Below are positions 1 to 7,608 of a stretch of DNA of 12,484 nt, piece by piece. Source of the DNA: Thermoproteota archaeon (GTDB lineage Archaea; Korarchaeota; Korarchaeia; B14-G2); NCBI GenBank assembly GCA_003661385.1, contig QMWA01000030.1, positions 1 to 12,484 on the forward strand, given 5' to 3'. The position numbers and the translations under genes are program-made. How positions within the stretch are numbered: position 1 is the first letter of the stretch; every line of letters starts with the position of its first letter. The notes beneath the pieces were generated by a model. That model saw only the letters and a list, made by a program, of their open reading frames with translations, searched no databases and was not told the DNA's origin.

Positions 1-1125
1 AAGCTCGTGAACTGCGTTGTCAGGGGGAGGAGGAGGCTTAGGCTCCTTGAGGAGGCAGGGGAGCTCCCTAGGGTTGAGCTGAGCCAGGAGGAGGCTGCTG
101 ACGTGGAGAACCTGGCTTACGGGGTGTACAGCCCGCTGGAGGGCTTCATGGCAAGCGAGGAGCTTGAGTCAACGCTAGCTGACATGAGGCTCCCAAGCGA
201 TGTACCCTGGACCATTCCCATCCTACTGGATGTAGATGAGAGCACTGTGGAGGAGCTCAGGGAGGGAGACTACATAGCCCTGTGCGCTGGGAAGCCTATC
301 GCTTTGATGAGGGTTGAGGAGGTCTACAAGCACAGCAAGGAGGACATAGCTCTCAGGGTGTATAGGACCAGCAGCTTGGAGCACCCTGGTGTGGCTAGAG
401 TGATGCAGATGAGGGATTTCCTGCTAGCTGGCAGGGTGGAGCTGATATCAGACCCGCCTAACCCCTATGAGAGGTATACTTTGAGGCCAGCTGAAACCAG
501 GGTGCTGTTCAGGGAGAGGGGCTGGAGGACTATAGCAGGCTTCCAGACCAGGAACGCACCCCACCTGGGGCACGAGTGGATCCAGAAGACAGCCTTGGCC
601 TTCGTGGATGGAGTTTTCATCAACCCTGTGATAGGCAGGAAGAAGAGGGGTGACTTCAGGGATGAAGTGATCTTGGCAGCTTACTCGGAGCTGATAGAGC
701 ACTACTACAACCCCAACACTGTGGTGCTGAGCATCCTGAGGTATGAGATGAAGTACGCTGGCCCAAGGGAGGCAGTTCACCACGCTATAATGAGGAAGAA
801 CTTCGGCTGCACCCACTTCATCGTAGGGAGAGACCACGCTGGTGTAGCAGGGTTCTACAAGCCATATGAGGCTCAGGAGATATTCAAGGAGTTCCCTGAC
901 CTCGGGATAACACCCCTGTTCTTCAGGGAGTTCTTCTACTGCAGGAGGTGTGGTGGGATAGCAAACGAGAAGACGTGCCCTCACCCTGAGGAGGAGAGGC
1001 TGAGGTTCAGCGGGACCATGATAAGAAAGATTATAGAAGGCGGTGAGAGGCCCCCTGAGTACGTCATGAGGCCTGAGGTAGCTGACACCATACTCTCATT
1101 CAAGGAGCCTTTTGTAGGTGGCTAG
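1..1125 (+). CDS. sat: Sulfate adenylyltransferase (ATP sulfurylase), 5' end outside window
   Basis: Cytosolic enzyme that makes adenosine 5'-phosphosulfate (APS) and pyrophosphate from sulfate and ATP. The frame is open from base 1. The first codons read Lys-Leu-Val-Asn, which matches the middle of the N-terminal 'HGGKLVN' stretch of archaeal Sat proteins, so the GTG at 7 is most likely an internal valine and the true start lies a few codons upstream. Counting from base 1, the nucleotide-binding motif QTRNAPHLGH is at about codons 182-191 and GRDHAG at 276-281. A C-terminal zinc-ribbon-like cluster (C314, C317, C326, H328) is typical of archaeal and thermophilic Sat. The 374 codons present are close to the usual 380 or so, so little is missing. 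The 3' end overlaps the next gene by 8 nt, indicating co-translation. The family assignment is very secure; the exact start cannot be seen. Confidence 0.96.
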   Translation, partial: KLVNCVVRGRRRLRLLEEAGELPRVELSQEEAADVENLAYGVYSPLEGFMASEELESTLADMRLPSDVPWTIPILLDVDESTVEELREGDYIALCAGKPIALMRVEEVYKHSKEDIALRVYRTSSLEHPGVARVMQMRDFLLAGRVELISDPPNPYERYTLRPAETRVLFRERGWRTIAGFQTRNAPHLGHEWIQKTALAFVDGVFINPVIGRKKRGDFRDEVILAAYSELIEHYYNPNTVVLSILRYEMKYAGPREAVHHAIMRKNFGCTHFIVGRDHAGVAGFYKPYEAQEIFKEFPDLGITPLFFREFFYCRRCGGIANEKTCPHPEEERLRFSGTMIRKIIEGGERPPEYVMRPEVADTILSFKEPFVGG

Positions 1126-2491
1126 CTTGAGGAGGCTCCTGCTGATAGGCTTGGACTCAGCTCCCCCAAGGCTCATAGAGGAGCTCAAGGGAGAGCTCCC
1201 AAACACCTCTATGCTGGTTGAGGATGGGCTCTATGGGCCTCTTAGGAGCACAGACCCGCCTATAACGATACCAGCTTGGGCTAGCATGCTGACTGGCAGA
1301 GACCCAGGTGAGCTAGGGCTATACGGGTTCAGGCACAGGAAGCCTGGAAGCTACACAGACTTCTACATAGCTAGCTCAAAGAGCGTCAAGCACCCCTGGC
1401 TCTGGGACTACGTCGGGGAAGCAGGTGGCAGGAGCCTCGTCATGGGGGTGCCGCCGAGCTACCCACCTAAGCCCCTGAGGGGAGCCCTGGTATCATGCTT
1501 CATAACCCCCTCTGGGAGGCCATACACTTACCCACTTGAGCTCAGGGGGGAGGTTGAGGAGGCTGCTGGAGGCAAGTACATCTTCGACATAGAGTTCAGG
1601 ATAGAGGACAGGGACAAGGTGCTACATGACCTATATGAGATGACTGAAGTGCACTTCAAGGTGCTCTCTCACCTCATGGAGAAGCGCTGGGACCTGGTTG
1701 CCTTCGTCGAGATAGGAGTGGACAGATTGCACCACGCCTTCTGGAAGTACTATGACAAAGCTCACCCAAAGTATGAGCCTGGGAACAGGTATGAGCACGT
1801 GATCCCAGAGTACTACAAGTACATCGACAGCTGGATAGGTAGGCTCCTTGAGAAAGCTGGGGACGCCCTGGTCTGCGTGGTCTCAGACCACGGGGCCATG
1901 GGCATGAAGGGAGCACTATGCATAAACCAGTGGCTAGCTGAGCAAGGGTACCTGAAGCTGGAGGAGCAGCCTCCACCCAGGACACCCCTAGCCAAGGCGA
2001 AGGTGGACTGGAGCAGGACCAAGGCGTGGGGCTGGGGAGGATACTACGCCAGGGTGTTCCTGAACGTGGAGGGCAGAGAGCCCAGTGGAGTAGTCCCCAG
2101 GGGGAGCTACGAGGAGGCTAGAGAGGAGCTCGCCCAGGCGCTAGAGGAGATGGAGGACCCTGATGGCAGGAGGATGGCTACCAAAGCCTACAGGCCAGAG
2201 GAGCTCTACAGGGAGGTCAACGGGGACCCACCTGACTTGATAGTCTACCTGGATGACCTCAGCTGGAGGTCAGCTGGAACCATAGGGTACCCTACACCCT
2301 ACCTGCCTGAGAACGACACTGGGCCAGATGACGCAGTGCACTCCAAGCATGGGGTGTTCACGCTCTATGACCCAGAGGGCACGCTCCCCAATGGGAGGTG
2401 TAGAGCCCACATACTGGACGTGCTCCCCACCCTCCTGGATGCCATGGAGCTTGAGGCCCCCAGGCTAGCTGGGAGAAGCCTCTTGAGGTGA
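1118..2491 (+). CDS. Alkaline-phosphatase-superfamily phosphodiesterase / nucleotide pyrophosphatase
   Basis: A 457-residue metal-dependent hydrolase of the type I phosphodiesterase/nucleotide pyrophosphatase branch of the alkaline phosphatase superfamily. The full set of expected metal and catalytic residues is visible: D13 in LLLIGLDSA, the probable nucleophile T50 in ITIPAWASMLTG, D202 and H206 in GVDRLHHAFW, D257-H258 in VVSDHGAMG, and H411 in HSKHGVF. A threonine nucleophile with no Cys/Ser-X-Pro-X-Arg motif argues against a sulfatase. There is no signal peptide or membrane segment, so it is probably cytosolic. It starts with GTG inside the end of sat, with a GGAG about 10 nt upstream, and ends 4 nt before cysC. 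Its place between the two PAPS-forming enzymes suggests a substrate in sulfonucleotide metabolism (APS, PAPS or PAP) or a phosphorylated glycan intermediate. Neither can be chosen from sequence. Confidence 0.88.
   Translation: MASLRRLLLIGLDSAPPRLIEELKGELPNTSMLVEDGLYGPLRSTDPPITIPAWASMLTGRDPGELGLYGFRHRKPGSYTDFYIASSKSVKHPWLWDYVGEAGGRSLVMGVPPSYPPKPLRGALVSCFITPSGRPYTYPLELRGEVEEAAGGKYIFDIEFRIEDRDKVLHDLYEMTEVHFKVLSHLMEKRWDLVAFVEIGVDRLHHAFWKYYDKAHPKYEPGNRYEHVIPEYYKYIDSWIGRLLEKAGDALVCVVSDHGAMGMKGALCINQWLAEQGYLKLEEQPPPRTPLAKAKVDWSRTKAWGWGGYYARVFLNVEGREPSGVVPRGSYEEAREELAQALEEMEDPDGRRMATKAYRPEELYREVNGDPPDLIVYLDDLSWRSAGTIGYPTPYLPENDTGPDDAVHSKHGVFTLYDPEGTLPNGRCRAHILDVLPTLLDAMELEAPRLAGRSLLR
2485..2490 (+). 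promoter_or_regulatory. Shine-Dalgarno GAGGTG for cysC
   Basis: GAGGTG lies 5 nt before the TTG start at 2496 and overlaps the stop codon of the preceding gene. It decides the cysC start: the ATG at 2491 runs into a stop after one codon, whereas TTG opens the full conserved kinase frame. Confidence 0.75.
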
Positions 2492-2495
2492 TGCC

Positions 2496-3047
2496 TTGAG
2501 TGGGTTTGTTGTCTGGATAACTGGGCTCCCTGCTTCAGGGAAGACCACCGTAGCCAGGCTGCTGGCTGAGCGCCTCAGGGGCCTGGGGCTGAAGGTGGAG
2601 CTTCTAGACGGGGACGAGGTGAGGAGGTGGCTTAGCAGCGACCTGGGCTTCACCAGAGAGGACAGGGAGAAGCACCTGACTAGGGTAGCTCACCTCTGCA
2701 GGATCCTAGCCAGGAATGGGATAGCTGTGATAGCCTCCTTCGTATCACCCTACAGGGAGACCAGAGCTAGAGTGAGGAGGATAGTTGAGGGGGAGGGCAT
2801 CCCCTTCATAGAGGTCTATGCTGAGTGCAGCTTAAAGGAGTGCATCAGGAGAGACCCTAAGGGGCTTTACAAGAGGGCCTTGAGGGGGGAGATAAGGAAC
2901 ATGACTGGGATAGACGACCCATATGAGCCTCCAGAGCACCCTGATGTCAGAGTGGATACAGAGAGCTCTCCACCAGAGGAGGGGGCTGAGCTGGTTTTCA
3001 GGAAGCTTGTGGCTCTCGGCCTCGCTGAGCCTCAGGTGGTAGGTTGA
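2496..3047 (+). CDS. cysC: Adenylylsulfate (APS) kinase
   Basis: Phosphorylates APS at the 3' hydroxyl with ATP to give PAPS, the universal sulfuryl donor. This is a single-domain P-loop kinase of 183 residues, a normal length for free-standing CysC. Visible motifs are the Walker A GLPASGKT (10-17), DGD (38-40), the APS-binding helix FTREDREKH (52-60), the conserved SPYRETR segment (84-90), the CIRRDPKGLYKRA lid region (about 116-128) and GIDDPYEPPEHPDV (138-151). The start is TTG with a strong GAGGTG ahead. Its TGA overlaps the TTG start of the flippase gene. With sat two genes upstream it completes PAPS synthesis. No PAPS reductase, sulfite reductase or sulfotransferase is in the window, so the downstream use is inferred from the glycan-type neighbours only. 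Confidence 0.95.
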   Translation: MSGFVVWITGLPASGKTTVARLLAERLRGLGLKVELLDGDEVRRWLSSDLGFTREDREKHLTRVAHLCRILARNGIAVIASFVSPYRETRARVRRIVEGEGIPFIEVYAECSLKECIRRDPKGLYKRALRGEIRNMTGIDDPYEPPEHPDVRVDTESSPPEEGAELVFRKLVALGLAEPQVVG

Positions 3048-4581
3048 CTGACGACCTCGTTGGGGACTTAGCTGGTGAGGCGGCTAGAGGAAGCTTCTTC
3101 CTGGCTGTCGGGCAGTTTTTCACGCTGACCTTTGGTGCTGCAAGCGTGTTCATCATTGCTAGGATGCTTGGGCCAGAGGGCTATGGGCTGTACTCCCTAG
3201 CTCTCATTCCAGCTAGCTTGCTTGTGCTGGGCACCCAGTGGGGGCTTAACATAGCCTTAGTCAAGTACAGCTCTGAGGCAAGGGAGAGAGGGGACTTAGC
3301 TGCTGTCTGCTCAGCTTTCAGGTGCTGTCTAGGCTTCAGGCTCATAGCAGGTGCCTTAGGTGCTGTGGGTGCTTCCTCTTCTCAGGCCAGCTTGCATCGT
3401 GGCTGCTGAACCGCCCTGAGGCATCTGGGCTGGTTAGGGTCGCCTCAGGGCTCATACTGGCTCAGGCTGAGTCATTCAACGCATACACAGGGACCGTGGG
3501 GCTAGGGTGAGCTGAGGGGAGTGCTGCAGCCAACCTGATCCAGTCTGCGTCGAGGCTCATACTAGCTCCTCTGCTCATCCTATGGTTCAGCACAGTTGGA
3601 GCTGTAGCAGGGCATGTCGCCAGCTTCGCCATAGGAGCTGCAGCAGCGCTCCTAGGAATCAGGAGGGTGATGCCATGTGGAGGCTGCAGCTTCTCAAGCC
3701 AGCTCTTGAGGAGCATGCTGGCCTATGGGCTCCCAGTCTATGTCTCGAACCTCATGCTGAGCTTCTCCAATAACTACCCTAGCATCGTGCTAGCCTGGTT
3801 CAGAGGAGACTTCGAGGTCGGGAACTTCAGTGCTGCAGTGAAGTTCATATTCTTCCTCTCAGCGATAGCCATGTCCTTCTCACTCGCCATGCTCTCAGCT
3901 TTCTCAAGGGCTTCAGCTGGAGGGAGAGCCGCGTACGTCTACGGGTACTCAGTCAAGTACCTGACTCTGGTCCTGCTGCCTCTGGTGGTCTGCACTTCAG
4001 CTGGAAGCAAGCTGCTAGTCAACTTATTCTATGGCAGAGAGTACACCCTAGCTCCAAAGGTGCTCTCAGTCTACTCCCTCACCTACATGCTAGTAGGCTT
4101 CGGCTACCTCGTGAACCAGAGCTACTTCAATGGAATAGGCCAGACCAAGGAGGTCCTGTGGATGAGCCTTGCTTCAGCAGCAGTCCTAACTCCAGTCGCC
4201 CCGCTGCTAGCCAAGCTATGGGGGGCTATCGGGATAGCCTTGAGCCTCATGGCATCACAGGCTGCATCCTGCCTAGTAGGCTTCAAGAGAGCTACAGGGA
4301 AGTTCAGTGCAACATGGCCTAAGAGCGACATAGCTAAAGCCTATGCTACAGCGCTCATAGCAGCTCCAGTAGCGGCCTTATCATACCTGAATGCTACACT
4401 AGGCTACGTGCTGCTCCCACTCTACCTCCTAGCCTACCTCACGCTGCTACCCATCACAGGAGCAGTCAATGGGAGAGACCTCGAGATCATGAAGTCAGCT
4501 GCAGAAGCTCTGCCAGTAAGCTGGGCTGCTAAGCCCCTCATAGGGTACCTGAGCTGGGTTCTCAGGAGGTCAAGCTCTTAA
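3044..4581 (+). pseudogene. Wzx/RfbX-type polysaccharide flippase, interrupted by a frameshift and a stop
   Basis: A multi-pass membrane protein of the MATE/MOP flippase superfamily, which moves lipid-linked oligosaccharides across the membrane. The N-terminal part starts at TTG 3044, overlapping the cysC stop, and holds the typical AARGSFFLAVGQ and ARMLGPEGYGLYSLA segments. At about 3373 the homology moves to the -1 frame, as if one T were missing from GCTTCC: the frame read so far stops at 3409, while the other gives the continuing hydrophobic helix FLFSGQLASWLL. That second frame then meets TGA at 3508-3510, within GLG*AEGSAANL, after which flippase-like sequence continues unbroken to TAA at 4581. 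Repairing both sites gives about 512 residues, the normal family length, with about a dozen hydrophobic segments. TGA ends other genes here, so recoding is unlikely. It is either a decaying gene or the product of sequencing errors. An AGGTGGT just before the start serves as ribosome binding site. Confidence 0.85.
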
Positions 4582-4603
4582 GCTACAGCAGCTGAGGCCT
4601 GGT

Positions 4604-5134
4604 ATGAAGCCTAGGTTCTCTGTCTTGAGGGATGTTGAGGTTGGGGAGGGGACTCGAGTCTATGACCAAGTGAACCTGTATAAGTGTAGGATAGGGAGGA
4701 ACTGCAAGATAGATGCCTACGTGTACATTGAGGAGGGTGTTGAGATAGGTGATAACGTGAAGATCAGGGCATTCACCTTCATACCAACTGGGGTGAAGAT
4801 AGAGGATGATGTCTTCATTGGGCCTGGAGTCATCTTCACAAACGACAGGTACCCTAGGGTCAGGGGGAGGTGGAGGCTCCAGAGGACTACTGTGAGGAAG
4901 GGGGCATCCATTGGAGCTAGGGCAGTTGTGCTTCCAGGTGTCACGGTAGGAAGGTATGCCATGGTGGCAGCTGGCTCAGTAGTGACTAGAGATGTGCCAG
5001 ACTACGCTATAGTAGCGGGGAACCCAGCTAAGGTCATAGGCTACACGAACACAGAGGTGTTCAAGGAGAAGGTCAGGAGGCACTTAAGTGGAGGTGAGGT
5101 AAGAGGAGAGGAGGCAGACTGGCCCTGGCCGTAG
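4604..5134 (+). CDS. Hexapeptide-repeat acyltransferase, WlbB/WbpD-like sugar N-acetyltransferase
   Basis: A 176-residue left-handed beta-helix acyltransferase. Hexapeptide turns ([IV]-G-x-x-[AVC] repeats) run over about residues 9-75 and 95-130, followed by the typical ending [12 protein letters not shown] (135-146). The loop FTNDRYPR (78-85) is characteristic of the N-acetyltransferases that act on 3-amino-3-deoxy nucleotide sugars, such as UDP-2-acetamido-3-amino-glucuronate (WlbB/WbpD) and related QdtC/FdtC enzymes. Acetyl-CoA would be the donor and the reaction cytosolic. The ATG start has TGAGG about 6 nt upstream and follows the flippase by 22 nt, so it is probably in the same transcript. 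Its presence points to an acylated amino-sugar in the glycan handled by this operon. The fold is certain; the substrate is an inference from one loop motif and the context. Confidence 0.87.
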   Translation: MKPRFSVLRDVEVGEGTRVYDQVNLYKCRIGRNCKIDAYVYIEEGVEIGDNVKIRAFTFIPTGVKIEDDVFIGPGVIFTNDRYPRVRGRWRLQRTTVRKGASIGARAVVLPGVTVGRYAMVAAGSVVTRDVPDYAIVAGNPAKVIGYTNTEVFKEKVRRHLSGGEVRGEEADWPWP

Positions 5135-5221
5135 CCACAGAGCTCCTGAGGCCCTAGGCTACCCTGGCCTTATGCTAGTGCTTGCTGTGTTCTCCTGTCG
5201 AGCTGGTAGGTGTTGTCGGCT

Positions 5222-5232
5222 AGCTTATTAAG
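5222..5232 (+). promoter_or_regulatory. Putative TATA box for the MmgE/PrpD gene
   Basis: The AT-rich CTTATTAAG stands out in GC-rich surroundings. Its centre is about 26 nt before GTG 5254, the spacing expected of an archaeal promoter giving a leaderless or nearly leaderless mRNA. Confidence 0.5.
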
Positions 5233-5253
5233 GCAGGTGTGTGCTGGCTTGTG

Positions 5254-6603
5254 GTGCTTGGGTTGGCTGACGAGACCCGTAGGCTGGCTGAGTTTGCTTC
5301 CTCAGTCTCCTATAGGTCTCTGCCAGAGGAGGTCGTGGACAGGGTTGGGCTGCTCTTCGCTGACTGGCTTGCTTCAGCTCTAGGAGGGGCAGCTGAGGCC
5401 CCGGGGAGGATTGCTGCTAGGGTTGCTAGGAGGCTTGGTGGCCACCCTGAGTCCACTGTGCTGGGGTATGGGGAGAGGGTCTCTTGCTTTGCTGCAGCTC
5501 TAGCCAACGGCATCATGTCCCACATCCTAGAGCTGGATGACGTGCACAAGAAGTCTGTTACGCACCCTGGTGCAGCTGTCTTCCCAGCTGCCTTAGCTGT
5601 GTGGGAGGTTGTGGGGGGAGGAGGCGAGAGGCTTGTTGAGGCTGCTGTGGCAGGATACGAGCTCGTAGCGAGGGTTGGGGAGGCAGCTGGGAGGAGCCAC
5701 TATGAGATCTGGCACACGACTGCTACAGCAGGGACCTTTGGCGCTGCAGCTGCGGCAGGTAGGCTGCTCGACCTGAGCCCAGAGGAGATGGCTTGGGCTC
5801 TTGGGTCAGCTGGCACATCAGCTTCAGGCCTCTGGGAGTTCCTGGAGCAGGGTGCGATGAGCAAGCACCTCCACGCTGGCAAGGCTGCTGCACTAGGAGT
5901 GCTCTCAGCCATGCTGGCTGAAGAGGGCTTCACAGGCTCAACAACCATCCTGGAGGGCAGGAGGGGGTTCCTGAGGGCCACTTCAAGGCAGCCAAGCCTA
6001 AAGCCCCTAGTTGAGGGGCTTGGGGAAGGCTATAAGGTGATGGAGGTATCGATAAAGCCCTATGCCTCATGCAGGCACACCCACTCAGCTATAGACGCGG
6101 CTCTCAAGCTCAGAGAGGAGGTAGATGTAAGGGAGATAGCTGAAGTCAAGGTTGAAGTCTACAGTGATGCCCTGAAGATAGCTGGGAACCCCAGCCCAAA
6201 GACACCGTATGAGGCGAAGTTCAGCGTCAGCTACTGCGTAGCTGCTGCACTCCTCTACGGGAGGGCGGGGATCCATGAGTTCACTGCAGAGAAGCTGAGG
6301 AGCAGAGAGCTCAGGTCTCTGATGAGGAAGGTGAAGGCTGAGGCAAGCAGTGAGCTGGACAGGATGTACCCTGAGAAGTGGCCTGCCAGGGTCACAGTCT
6401 ACACTGAAGGCAGCTCGTGCTCAGCTCAAGTAGACTACCCACTAGGAGACCCAGAGAACCCGGTGTCAAGGCAGCAGCTTGAAAGGAAGTTCAGAGAGCT
6501 GGCATCTAGGGCACTGCCCTTGGAGAGGGCGCCGAAGGTGTTTGAGCTCGCATCCAAGCCATGGCTCCTGAAGTCTCCAAGAGACCTCATGGACATGCTT
6601 TAG
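5254..6603 (+). CDS. MmgE/PrpD-family protein (2-methylcitrate dehydratase / cis-aconitate decarboxylase fold)
   Basis: A cytosolic enzyme of the MmgE/PrpD superfamily, whose members act on small di- and tricarboxylates (2-methylcitrate dehydration, cis-aconitate decarboxylation, iminodisuccinate epimerisation). All recognisable family blocks are present, numbered from GTG 5254: the helical start RLAEFASSVSYRSLPEEVV, LELDDVHKKSVTHPG (93-106), YEIWHTTATAGTFGAA (150-165), GAMSKHLHAGKAAALG (200-215) and SIKPYASCRHTHSAID (266-281). These hold the His and Lys residues that form the family active site. The frame opens at GTG 5239; GTG 5251, GTG 5254 and TTG 5263 are also possible. I chose 5254 because of the TATA spacing. 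At about 450 residues it is full length. It stands alone, with no propionate or glyoxylate pathway gene nearby, so the substrate is unknown. Confidence 0.92.
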   Translation: MLGLADETRRLAEFASSVSYRSLPEEVVDRVGLLFADWLASALGGAAEAPGRIAARVARRLGGHPESTVLGYGERVSCFAAALANGIMSHILELDDVHKKSVTHPGAAVFPAALAVWEVVGGGGERLVEAAVAGYELVARVGEAAGRSHYEIWHTTATAGTFGAAAAAGRLLDLSPEEMAWALGSAGTSASGLWEFLEQGAMSKHLHAGKAAALGVLSAMLAEEGFTGSTTILEGRRGFLRATSRQPSLKPLVEGLGEGYKVMEVSIKPYASCRHTHSAIDAALKLREEVDVREIAEVKVEVYSDALKIAGNPSPKTPYEAKFSVSYCVAAALLYGRAGIHEFTAEKLRSRELRSLMRKVKAEASSELDRMYPEKWPARVTVYTEGSSCSAQVDYPLGDPENPVSRQQLERKFRELASRALPLERAPKVFELASKPWLLKSPRDLMDML

Positions 6604-6614
6604 CTCATGAGCTA
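6601..6614. repeat. 14-bp perfect palindrome at the convergent gene ends
   Basis: TAGCTCATGAGCTA is its own reverse complement. It begins at the TAG stop of the MmgE/PrpD gene and lies in the 41-nt gap between two converging genes. It could be a bidirectional 3'-end structure or a protein site. No T-run follows, so a terminator is not shown. Confidence 0.4.
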
Positions 6615-6644
6615 GCTGGTAGAGCTCTGCTGCTGGGGCAGCTG

Positions 6645-7577
6645 CTAGCTGTGCCTGAGCTTCTGGCCTAGGACGATCTCAGCTAGCCCCTCCTCCAGCT
6701 TTACCTTGGCTTGGAAGCCTAGCTCCACCCTGGCCTTCGTCACGTCAGCGTAGCTGTGCCTTATGTCACCTGGCTTCGGTGACGTGTGCAGTGGCTTGAG
6801 GTCTAGCTTAGCTAGCTTTATGCACAGGTGTGCTAAGTCTATTATCCTAGTGGGCTTCCCTGTTGCTATGTTGTATACTGGGCTTGGAGTCTTTTTGGTC
6901 AAGGCTAGGAGGGCTGCTTGAGCTGCATCTGAGGCGTGTATGAAGTCTCTTGTCTGCTCTCCATCCCCGTAGACTACTGGAGGCAGGCCTCTTGCGACTC
7001 TGGACGTGAACTTCGCTATCACACCTGAGTACTCTGTGTCAGGCTGCCCTAGGCCATATATGTTGAAGTACCTGAGTGAAACAGCCTTCAAGCCTCTCTT
7101 GGCGTATGCTTTGGTGTAGAGCTCTCCTGCCAGCTTGCTTACCCCATAGGGTGAGATGGGTGCTGTGGGGGTGCTCTCCTTGAGCGGGAGCTCAGCTGGC
7201 TCTCCGTAGACTGCAGCTGAGGAAGCGTAGACGAGCTTCTCGACTTCAGCCTGCAGAGAGGCCTCTAGCACGGTGGCTGTCCCACCTGCGTTCACGTCGT
7301 TCACTTCACCTGGTCTCATCCAGGAGTGCTCTACGCTGACCCTGGCTGCGAGGTGCACCACGTACTCTGCTCTCCTGGCTAGCTGCCTCATGAGCTCAGC
7401 GTCCCTGACATCCCCCCTGTAGAACTCTGCCTTGCCAGACTCAACTAGCTTGGAGATGCTGCTGTAGCTTCCAGTGCTGAGGTCGTCTAAGATGATGAGG
7501 TGGAAGCCCTCGCTAGCCAGCAGCTTAGCCACATAGGAGCCTAGGAACCCTGCTCCACCAGTCAGCAGCACTGACAT
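6645..7577 (-). CDS. galE: NAD-dependent nucleotide-sugar epimerase (UDP-glucose 4-epimerase-like)
   Basis: An extended short-chain dehydrogenase of 310 residues that interconverts UDP-sugars such as UDP-glucose and UDP-galactose in the cytosol. It shows the NAD-binding GGAGFLG (7-13), DDLSTG (31-36) after strand 2, GDVRD (55-59), VVHLAA (73-78), the catalytic serine region YASSAAVYGEP (117-127), the YGVSK catalytic Tyr144-Lys148 pair, LRYFNIYG (168-175) and RDFIHASDAA (210-219). The ATG at 7577 follows the herA stop by 29 nt, and a TATA-like box sits about 25 nt upstream, so it probably has its own leaderless transcript. It would supply sugar nucleotides for surface glycans, which fits the flippase and acyltransferase 2-4 kb away. 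Family identity is firm. UDP-glucuronate 4-epimerase or a related activity is possible. Confidence 0.9.
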   Translation of the reverse strand: MSVLLTGGAGFLGSYVAKLLASEGFHLIILDDLSTGSYSSISKLVESGKAEFYRGDVRDAELMRQLARRAEYVVHLAARVSVEHSWMRPGEVNDVNAGGTATVLEASLQAEVEKLVYASSAAVYGEPAELPLKESTPTAPISPYGVSKLAGELYTKAYAKRGLKAVSLRYFNIYGLGQPDTEYSGVIAKFTSRVARGLPPVVYGDGEQTRDFIHASDAAQAALLALTKKTPSPVYNIATGKPTRIIDLAHLCIKLAKLDLKPLHTSPKPGDIRHSYADVTKARVELGFQAKVKLEEGLAEIVLGQKLRHS

Positions 7578-7596
7578 GAGAGCCCCTAGGCTAAGT

Positions 7597-7608
7597 GGAT
7601 TTATGCTT
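7597..7608 (-). promoter_or_regulatory. Putative TATA box for the epimerase gene
   Basis: On the minus strand GCATAAAT lies just after and partly within the herA stop region, with its centre about 25 nt before the ATG at 7577. This is the spacing expected for a leaderless archaeal mRNA. Confidence 0.55.

Noticed and set aside
7-9. GTG at 7 as the start of sat
   Set aside because: The codons before it read Lys-Leu in frame and continue the conserved N-terminal HGGKLVN segment, so the gene most likely begins before the window.
448-984. Open frame of 178 codons antisense to sat
   Set aside because: Antisense to highly conserved catalytic motifs of sat, and the translation has no recognisable features.
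3508-3510. TGA as selenocysteine or recoded codon in the flippase
   Set aside because: Flippases need no selenocysteine, no hairpin is evident beside it, TGA ends two upstream genes normally, and a frameshift nearby points to decay or sequence error.
5149-5170. Terminator from AGGCC/GGCCT after the acyltransferase
   Set aside because: The stem is only 5 bp and no T-rich tail follows, so it is not distinguishable from chance.
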